Below, piece by piece: positions 13,596-19,151 of a DNA stretch of 19,151 nucleotides; the first letter of the stretch is position 1; each line of letters starts with the position of its first letter. Below the pieces are notes generated by a model. The model had not been told where the DNA came from. It saw only the letters and a program-made list of their open reading frames with translations, and searched no databases. The stretch is taken from the NCBI GenBank assembly GCA_902476765.1, contig CABSEJ010000049.1, positions 1-19,151 on the forward strand. Direction: 5' to 3'. The DNA is from an uncultured Blautia sp. GTDB taxonomy: Bacteria > Bacillota > Clostridia > Lachnospirales > Lachnospiraceae. Both the position numbers and the translations under genes were made by a program.

Positions 13596-14471
13596 CTACC
13601 GGAAAACAGTGAAAAACAGCATGACAATGATGCCCAGCACAATCCTGTACCAACCGAAAGCTTTAAAATCATGCTTCTTAATATAGCCCATCAGGAACTT
13701 GATGGCCAGAATAGATACCAGGAAGGATACCAGCGTTCCTACAGCCAGAATAATTCCCTCCCAGGCGGTAAAGCTAAATCCGAACTTTACCACCTTCAGC
13801 AAACTGGCCCCGAACATAACGGGGATGGCCAGGAAAAAGGTATATTCCGCAGCCACAGTCCTGGAGGTTCCCAAGAGGATACCGCCGATAATTGTTGCCC
13901 CGGAGCGGGATGTTCCCGGTATCAGGGCCAGCACCTGGAAAATACCAATAAGCAAAGCTGTCTTCCAGGTGATTTTATCAATGGAATCTATTTTTGCCTG
14001 GCGTTTCTGATTGTAATCCTCTACCACCAGAAACAGCACGCCGTATACCATCAGCATCACGGCCACCACAAACCAATTATTGAACTTTTCCTCTATGAAA
14101 TCATTAAAAGGCAGGCCGATAATAATGGCAGGCAGGCAGGATACCAGTATTTTAAACCACATAACCATTTTATCAATTTTTACAAAACGGCATAAAACAC
14201 CGGCAGCTTTTTCTACCTTAGTGATATTTTCATGACGGGGCTTTTTGTTGCGGAAGGGCCAGATATCTTTCCAGTACAGTACCACAACCGCCAGAATAGC
14301 TCCAAGCTGGATAACCACCATAAACATATCCCAGAACTCCTGGCTTACGTCCAGCTTCACAAACTCTTCCACCAAAATCAAATGGCCTGTGCTGCTGATG
14401 GGAAGCCACTCTGTGATTCCCTCTACGATTCCCAGGAATATAACCTTTAATATCTCAATAAAATACTCCAT
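13596..14471 (-). CDS. uppP: Undecaprenyl-diphosphatase UppP (BacA)
   Basis: 291 residues, an integral membrane protein with about eight hydrophobic segments. It dephosphorylates undecaprenyl pyrophosphate to recycle the lipid carrier of cell-wall synthesis, and overexpression in other bacteria gives bacitracin resistance. Signature motifs are intact: EGITEWLPISSTGHLIL (17-33) with Glu17, Glu21, Ser27 and His30, and PGTSRSGATI (185-194) with catalytic Arg189. A GGAGT site precedes the ATG. It starts 49 bp after carB, across a stem-loop that overlaps the carB stop, and is followed 50 bp later by the exporter pair. Confidence 0.96.
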   Translation of the reverse strand: MEYFIEILKVIFLGIVEGITEWLPISSTGHLILVEEFVKLDVSQEFWDMFMVVIQLGAILAVVVLYWKDIWPFRNKKPRHENITKVEKAAGVLCRFVKIDKMVMWFKILVSCLPAIIIGLPFNDFIEEKFNNWFVVAVMLMVYGVLFLVVEDYNQKRQAKIDSIDKITWKTALLIGIFQVLALIPGTSRSGATIIGGILLGTSRTVAAEYTFFLAIPVMFGASLLKVVKFGFSFTAWEGIILAVGTLVSFLVSILAIKFLMGYIKKHDFKAFGWYRIVLGIIVMLFFTVFR

Positions 14472-14500
14472 GCTTCACTCCTTGTCAGTACCAAAAGCTG

Positions 14501-14530
14501 CCAAATCCAATCCAAAAGGATTAGATTTGG
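14501..14530. other. Stem-loop at the carB stop codon
   Basis: CCAAATCCAATCC (14501-14513) and GGATTAGATTTGG (14518-14530) pair at 12 of 13 positions, with one wobble on one strand, around AAAA. It includes the last codons and stop of carB. There is no T-run on the minus strand, so it is more likely an mRNA 3'-end stabiliser or processing site than a terminator. Confidence 0.55.
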
Positions 14531-17500
14531 GCAATGTCTACGAGCTTCAGAGTTTGGATGCTGGTATTTTCCAAACTGGTTACAAGAGCCTCTGCCGTAT
14601 CCAGGGCAGTCAGCACATTTACGCCTGTCTCAATAGCATTTCTGCGGATAATAAAACCGTCCTTAGCCTTATCCACACCCTGGGAAGGAGTGTCAATAAC
14701 CAAGTCAATCTTATGTCCCAGAATCAAATCCATCAGGTTTGGAGAAGGCTGCTCAATCTTGTTGGTACGCACTGCCTTTACTCCGTTTTCCTTCAGCACA
14801 TTAGCTGTGCTTCTGGTAGCGTAAATCTTATATCCCAGATTCTGGAAACGTTTTGCAATGGGGATAATATCCTGCTTATCCTCATCTCTTACTGTAATAA
14901 TCATATTTTTATGCTTTGGCAGGTTGATACCTGCTCCCAAAAAGGCCTTATACAGCGCCTCGTTAAAGCTTTCTGAAATACCCAGGCACTCTCCGGTAGA
15001 CTTCATTTCCGGCCCAAGGCTGATGTCTGCGCCCCTGATTTTCTCAAAGGAGAATACCGGCATCTTAATGGCAAAATGTTTGGCTTCCGGCTGCAGTCCC
15101 GGTGTATAACCCAAATCTTTCAGCTTGTGTCCCAAAATCACCTGGGTAGCTAAAGGAACAATAGGAATACCTGTTACCTTACTGATATAAGGCACTGTAC
15201 GGCTGGAACGGGGATTTACCTCAATCACATAAACCTCTTCCCCACAGACAATAAACTGAATATTTATCATTCCCAGCACATGAAGAGATTTTGCCAGTCT
15301 TCTGGTGTATTCCTCAATGGTCTTTTTGGCCGTATCGCTGATGGTTCTGGCCGGATACACGGAAATACTGTCTCCGGAATGGATTCCGGCTCTTTCAATA
15401 TGCTCCATAATTCCGGGGATTAAAATATCCTCCCCATCGCACACTGCATCCACCTCAATTTCCTTTCCCTGAAGATATTTATCCACAAGGATAGGATGCT
15501 CCTGGGCAATCCGGTTGATAATGCCGATATACTGGTCTACGTCCTGGTCGTTAATGGCAATCTGCATACCCTGACCTCCCAGTACATAGGAAGGACGTAC
15601 CAGAACCGGGTATCCTAATTCGTTGGCTGCACGGATAGCTTCATCTGCTGTATATACGGTATGTCCCTTAGGTCTGGGAATATGACACTGCTCCAGAATT
15701 TCATCAAACAGCTCTCTGTCTTCCGCTGCATCTACATTTTCTGCGGAGGTTCCCAGAATTTTCACGCCCATTTTAATCAGGGCTTCCGTAAGCTTGATGG
15801 CAGTCTGTCCGCCAAACTGTACCACAGCTCCGTCCGGCTTCTCCACATTCACCACGTTTTCCACGTCCTCAGGAGTCAGAGGCTCAAAATACAGCTTATC
15901 TGCAATATCAAAGTCCGTACTTACGGTTTCCGGGTTGTTGTTGATGATAATGGTCTCATAGCCTTCCTTCTCAAAAGCCCAGGTACAATGTACAGAACAG
16001 AAGTCAAATTCAATACCCTGTCCGATACGGATAGGACCGGAGCCCAGAATCAGAACCTTTTTCTTATCTGTCTTTCCGTCAGCCTCATTCTCCCCACCGT
16101 ACACAGAATAATAATAAGGGGTTGTGGCTGCAAACTCTGCAGCACAGGTATCCACCATTTTATAAGAAGCGGTAATTCCCCACTGCTGTCTCAGGGCATG
16201 GATTTCTTCCGTCTTCTTTCCGGTCAGTTTTGCGATAACCGTATCCGGGAATTCCAGTCTTTTGGCTTCGGTAAGCAGCTCACAGGTCAGCTCCTGCTCT
16301 TTCAGTGCCTGCTCCATTTCTACCAGAATAGCGATTTTATCAATAAACCATATATCTATCTTGGTGATGGCATGAATCTCATCATAGGAAATGCCTCTTC
16401 TCACAGCCTCAGCAATTCTCCAGATTCGCATATCATCCACAATATGAAGCTGCTCCATCAAATCCTCTGTGGAAAGTCCTGTAAAATCATAGGACATAAG
16501 AGAATCTACATGCTGCTCCAGGGAACGGATTGCCTTCATCAGGGCTCCCTCAAAGTTATTGCAAATACTCATTACCTCACCGGTAGCCTTCATCTGAGTG
16601 GTAAGGGTTCTCTTAGCGCTGATAAATTTATCAAAGGGCAGTCTTGGAATTTTTACCACACAGTAGTCCAGCATAGGCTCAAAGCTGGCGTAGGTTTTTC
16701 CGGTAATAGCGTTTTTAATCTCATCCAGCGTATAGCCCAAGGCAATCTTGGCCGCTACCTTTGCAATAGGGTATCCGGTTGCCTTGGAAGCCAGTGCAGA
16801 AGAACGTGATACACGGGGATTTACCTCGATTACACAGTATTCAAAGCTGTCCGGATTCAGGGCGTACTGCACATTACAGCCTCCTGTAATTCCCAGCTCT
16901 GTAATGATGTTCAGGGCTGAGGTTCTCAGCATCTGATACTCCTTGTCTCCCAAAGTCTGGGAAGGAGCCACTACAATACTGTCACCTGTGTGAACACCTA
17001 CAGGGTCAATATTCTCCATATTACATACGGTAATACAGTTTCCCGCACTATCCCGCATAACTTCATACTCAATTTCCTTCCAGCCAGCAATACAGCGCTC
17101 TACCAGAACCTCTCCTACACGGGAAAGGCGCAGGCCGTTTTCCAGAATCTCAACCAGTTCTTCCCGGTTATTGGCAATACCGCCGCCGCTTCCCCCTAAG
17201 GTGTAAGCCGGTCTCAGCACCACCGGATAGCCAATCTTTTCGCTGAAGGCAATACCATCCTCCACATTCCGCACCACCAGGGAAGCGGCAATGGGCTCTC
17301 CGATTTTTTCCATGGTATCTTTAAATTCCTGGCGGTCTTCTGCCTTTTTAATCGTCTGGGAGGTAGTTCCGATAAGGCGCACATTATGCTCCCTTAAAAA
17401 TCCTCTCTCCTCCAGCTCCATAGCCAGGTTCAAGCCAGCCTGTCCTCCCAGAGTGGGAAGCACACTGTCCGGCTTCTCTTTAAGAATCAGCTGCTCCACA

Positions 17501-17718
17501 ACTTCAACAGTAAGAGGCTCTATATAAACCTTATCTGCAATATCCTTGTCCGTCATGATTGTGGCAGGGTTGGAATTCAAAAGCACTACCTCAACTCCCT
17601 CTTCCTTCAGGGAACGGCAGGCCTGGGTTCCTGCATAATCAAACTCTGCTGCCTGTCCGATTACAATAGGACCGGAACCAATCATCAAAACCTTTTTAAT
17701 GTCCGGGTTCTTAGGCAT
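14521..17718 (-). CDS. carB: Carbamoyl-phosphate synthase large subunit
   Basis: 1065 residues, full length. It makes carbamoyl phosphate from bicarbonate, ammonia delivered by CarA, and two ATP, for pyrimidine and arginine synthesis. Two homologous ATP-grasp halves are visible, each opening with a GSGPI-IGQ loop (SGPIVIGQAAEFDYAG near 14 and SGPIRIGQGIEFDF near 560). YTLGGSGGG (about 172) and YVLGGQGMQ (about 715) are the nucleotide glycine loops, and the ENIDPVGVHTGDS and EHIERAGIHSGDS metal-site blocks pair up. The C-terminal MGS-like domain (about 935 onward) holds the allosteric site. The ATG shares one base with the carA stop (TAATG), and GGAGGTGA lies inside the end of carA, so translation is coupled. 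Confidence 0.98.
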   Translation of the reverse strand: MPKNPDIKKVLMIGSGPIVIGQAAEFDYAGTQACRSLKEEGVEVVLLNSNPATIMTDKDIADKVYIEPLTVEVVEQLILKEKPDSVLPTLGGQAGLNLAMELEERGFLREHNVRLIGTTSQTIKKAEDRQEFKDTMEKIGEPIAASLVVRNVEDGIAFSEKIGYPVVLRPAYTLGGSGGGIANNREELVEILENGLRLSRVGEVLVERCIAGWKEIEYEVMRDSAGNCITVCNMENIDPVGVHTGDSIVVAPSQTLGDKEYQMLRTSALNIITELGITGGCNVQYALNPDSFEYCVIEVNPRVSRSSALASKATGYPIAKVAAKIALGYTLDEIKNAITGKTYASFEPMLDYCVVKIPRLPFDKFISAKRTLTTQMKATGEVMSICNNFEGALMKAIRSLEQHVDSLMSYDFTGLSTEDLMEQLHIVDDMRIWRIAEAVRRGISYDEIHAITKIDIWFIDKIAILVEMEQALKEQELTCELLTEAKRLEFPDTVIAKLTGKKTEEIHALRQQWGITASYKMVDTCAAEFAATTPYYYSVYGGENEADGKTDKKKVLILGSGPIRIGQGIEFDFCSVHCTWAFEKEGYETIIINNNPETVSTDFDIADKLYFEPLTPEDVENVVNVEKPDGAVVQFGGQTAIKLTEALIKMGVKILGTSAENVDAAEDRELFDEILEQCHIPRPKGHTVYTADEAIRAANELGYPVLVRPSYVLGGQGMQIAINDQDVDQYIGIINRIAQEHPILVDKYLQGKEIEVDAVCDGEDILIPGIMEHIERAGIHSGDSISVYPARTISDTAKKTIEEYTRRLAKSLHVLGMINIQFIVCGEEVYVIEVNPRSSRTVPYISKVTGIPIVPLATQVILGHKLKDLGYTPGLQPEAKHFAIKMPVFSFEKIRGADISLGPEMKSTGECLGISESFNEALYKAFLGAGINLPKHKNMIITVRDEDKQDIIPIAKRFQNLGYKIYATRSTANVLKENGVKAVRTNKIEQPSPNLMDLILGHKIDLVIDTPSQGVDKAKDGFIIRRNAIETGVNVLTALDTAEALVTSLENTSIQTLKLVDIAQI

Positions 17719-18791
17719 TACTCTGTCACCTCCATCATTTTTAAGAAACGGTCAAATAAGTAGCCGGAATCCTGGGGTCCCGGGCAGGCTTCCGGATGGA
17801 ACTGCACGGTAAAAATATTCTTGCCCACATACTTCAGGCCCTCGTTTGTCTTATCATTTACATTTTCAAAAGCCGGCACTGCAATTTCCGGATTCAGTGT
17901 ATCTGTATCCACTACATAGCCATGGTTCTGGGAGGAAATATAAACTCTTCCGGTTTCCAAATCCTTTACCGGATGGTTGCCGCCTCTGTGTCCGTATTTC
18001 ATCTTCTTAGTATCTGCTCCTGTGGCTAAAGCCATAAGCTGATGTCCCAGACAGATAGCAAAAATAGGAACCTGAGATTCGTACAGCTTTCTTACCTCTT
18101 CTATGATTGCCGTACACTCTTTGGGGTCTCCTGGCCCGTTAGACAGCATGATGCCGTCGGGATTGTCTTTGAGAATCTCCTCCGCTTTTGTAAAGGCAGG
18201 ATAAATGGTAACCTGGCAGCCTCTGTCATGAAGGGATTTGGCAATATTCTGTTTTGCCCCGAAATCCATAAGAGCCACCTTGGGTCCCTTTCCTTTTAAT
18301 ACTGTTTTTTCCTCGCAGGTAACCTTTTCCACTACTTTTCCCGTATTATATGCGTGAAGCTTGGGCAGAATCTCCTCCAGGTTATAATTTTCATTGGTGG
18401 TAATCATACCGTTCATGGTTCCCTTTTCCCTGAGAATCTTTGTCAGGGCTCTTGTATCAATACCTGCGATTCCCGGAATATCATAGCGCTTTAAAAAGTT
18501 CTGGATAGTATCTTCACTGCGGAAGTTGCTTGGAATACGGGATAATTCCCTTACTATATAACCATCTGGCCATGGTCTTAAAGATTCCTGGTCCTCATAG
18601 CAAATGCCATAATTTCCAATCAAAGGATATGTCATGCAGACTGCCTGTCCGGCATAAGAAGGGTCTGTAAGTACCTCAAGGTACCCTGTCATCGACGTAT
18701 TGAAGACAATCTCACTGATGATTTCTTTCTTGGAGCCGATGCTGGTTCCCGTAAAGACGGTGCCGTCTTCCAGTATTAAAAATGCTTTCAT
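17718..18791 (-). CDS. carA: Carbamoyl-phosphate synthase small subunit (glutaminase)
   Basis: 357 residues. The N-terminal CPSase small domain (1-150) carries the NTSMTGYLEVLTDPSYAGQ block. The C-terminal class I glutamine amidotransferase domain has the complete triad Cys247 (AICLGHQ), His332 and Glu334 (QFHPEACPGP), plus the NGPGDP loop at 218-223. It hydrolyses glutamine and channels ammonia to CarB. An AGGTGA site precedes the ATG. The promoter is predicted at 18881-18909, leaving a leader of about 80 bases with repeated GGGG tracts; no PyrR-type binding loop was recognised in it. It heads the colinear run of six minus-strand genes. Confidence 0.98.
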   Translation of the reverse strand: MKAFLILEDGTVFTGTSIGSKKEIISEIVFNTSMTGYLEVLTDPSYAGQAVCMTYPLIGNYGICYEDQESLRPWPDGYIVRELSRIPSNFRSEDTIQNFLKRYDIPGIAGIDTRALTKILREKGTMNGMITTNENYNLEEILPKLHAYNTGKVVEKVTCEEKTVLKGKGPKVALMDFGAKQNIAKSLHDRGCQVTIYPAFTKAEEILKDNPDGIMLSNGPGDPKECTAIIEEVRKLYESQVPIFAICLGHQLMALATGADTKKMKYGHRGGNHPVKDLETGRVYISSQNHGYVVDTDTLNPEIAVPAFENVNDKTNEGLKYVGKNIFTVQFHPEACPGPQDSGYLFDRFLKMMEVTE

Positions 18792-18880
18792 TCTTTCACC
18801 TGTCTTCCTTTCTTTCTTCTATACTTCATGGTTCCCAATTGTAATTTTTAAAAAACCCCAAATTTCCCCAAATTGTAAAA

Positions 18881-18909
18881 AGTTTATCATAACAGAAATG
18901 ATTTTTCAA
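18881..18909 (-). promoter_or_regulatory. Candidate promoter of carAB
   Basis: On the minus strand TTGAAA (18904-18909) and TAAACT (18881-18886) are spaced by 17 bp. The -10 matches the consensus at 4 of 6 positions. It is the best candidate in the 332-bp gap between carA and the tRNA. Confidence 0.5.
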
Positions 18910-18932
18910 CCTTTTTTTCTTCCAGAACGGTG

Positions 18933-18977
18933 AAAAAATAGTAACGGTTCAGCAAGGCTGAACTGTTACAAAAAATA
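18933..18977. mobile_element. 29-bp palindromic mini-element with 8-bp target duplication (copy C)
   Basis: GTAACGGTTCAGC (18941-18953), AAG, then GCTGAACTGTTAC (18957-18969). The 29 bases are exactly the reverse complement of the left-end hairpin of the 132-bp element (8058-8086). AAAAAATA stands directly on both sides (18933-18940 and 18970-18977), an exact 8-bp duplication, so the palindrome appears to have been inserted as a unit. It lies upstream of the carA promoter. Confidence 0.75.
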
Positions 18978-18994
18978 ATCGTCAATCCCACACC

Positions 18995-19025
18995 ATTCAG
19001 CCATAGGGTCCGGAGTACCGGAAAT
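18995..19025. repeat. Sequence related to the core of copy A
   Basis: This stretch, beginning ATTCAGCCAT, matches 792-822 of copy A at 23 of 31 positions, including GGAGT/GGGGT-CCGGA-type bases. It lacks the inverted right end, so it looks like a truncated relative. The gap between it and copy C is 17 bp. Confidence 0.45.
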
Positions 19026-19034
19026 CTATAGTTA

Positions 19035-19082
19035 TATATTTTTAAAAATATAGTTGACAACATAAACTTTATCGTGTATTAT
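19035..19082 (+). promoter_or_regulatory. Strong promoter of tRNA-Leu with upstream AT palindrome
   Basis: A perfect TTGACA (19054-19059) and TATTAT (19077-19082) are spaced by 17 bp. One base upstream of the -35 is an 18-bp perfect palindrome of only A and T (19035-19052), suited to act as an UP element. This is what is expected for a highly expressed stable RNA. Confidence 0.85.
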
Positions 19083-19085
19083 ATG

Positions 19086-19110
19086 TTTTGTGTTCAGCGG
19101 AAACACAAAA
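19086..19110 (+). other. Leader hairpin before tRNA-Leu
   Basis: TTTTGTGTT (19086-19094) and AACACAAAA (19102-19110) form a 9-bp perfect stem with a 7-base loop at the expected transcript start, followed by TTTT. It would be the 5' leader removed by RNase P, and may affect early elongation. Confidence 0.5.
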
Positions 19111-19123
19111 TTTTATAAGAAAT

Positions 19124-19151
19124 GCAGGAGTGGCGGAATTGGCAGACGCGC
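19124..19151 (+). tRNA. tRNA-Leu (5' part, cut by window edge)
   Basis: The 28 bases beginning GCAGGAGTGGCGGAATTGGC and running through GACGCGC are the acceptor 5' strand, TG at 8-9, and the D arm of a leucine tRNA (GGAGTGGCGGAATTGGCAGACGC is typical). The anticodon lies outside the window, so the isoacceptor is unknown. Confidence 0.88.

Noticed and set aside
15661..16809. A 382-residue open frame on the plus strand opposite carB
   Set aside because: It lies entirely antisense to the highly conserved carB coding sequence, has no ribosome site, and its protein has no recognisable family. It is a codon-bias shadow.

Overview
The window reads as chromosomal DNA of an anaerobic Gram-positive gut bacterium of the class Clostridia, most likely Lachnospiraceae (Blautia or Ruminococcus-like). 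This rests on the gene families seen (a TIGR01212-type radical SAM protein next to DUF4364, DUF4867 with a FucI/AraA-like isomerase, a flavodiiron protein beside NrdR), strong AGGAGG-type ribosome binding sites, TTGACA/TATAAT promoters and moderate GC. Protein families were recognised by eye; no database search was run.

Layout. (1) 1-2953, minus strand: a sugar-catabolic operon of DUF4867 protein, FucI/AraA-superfamily isomerase and a xylulokinase-like kinase cut by the window edge. An inverted repeat resembling a XylR operator lies at its promoter. (2) 3059-4746: a divergent pair, a very short solute-binding-type lipoprotein (minus) and a radical SAM protein (plus), with facing consensus promoters; DUF4364 follows on plus and converges on a family 2 glycosyltransferase (minus). 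(3) 6275-7900, minus: flavodiiron protein then NrdR. (4) 8439-10812, plus: an M42 peptidase and a divergent carbamate kinase, each with its own promoter. (5) 10892-18791, minus: a colinear run carA, carB, uppP, a two-gene YjjP/YjjB-type (ThrE) exporter and a GH1 beta-glucosidase, ending at a strong hairpin terminator. (6) From 19054, plus: a tRNA-Leu promoter and the first 28 bases of tRNA-Leu.

The most striking non-genic signal is a family of small palindromic mobile elements with GTAAC...GTTAC ends. A 132-bp copy at 8058-8189 has perfect 15-bp terminal inverted repeats and an exact 8-bp target duplication. A copy only 29 bp long at 18941-18969 also has an exact 8-bp duplication and is the exact reverse complement of the left-end hairpin of the large copy. 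A third, diverged copy lies at 786-836. The GTAA ends and 8-bp duplications point to mobilisation by an IS66-type transposase, which is not encoded here.

Other points of interest are the uncharacterised sugar module, a binding protein that appears to lack its second lobe, altered glycine loops in the carbamate kinase, and a structured intergenic stretch at 9476-9600. No CRISPR array, complete insertion sequence, rRNA or prophage gene was seen.
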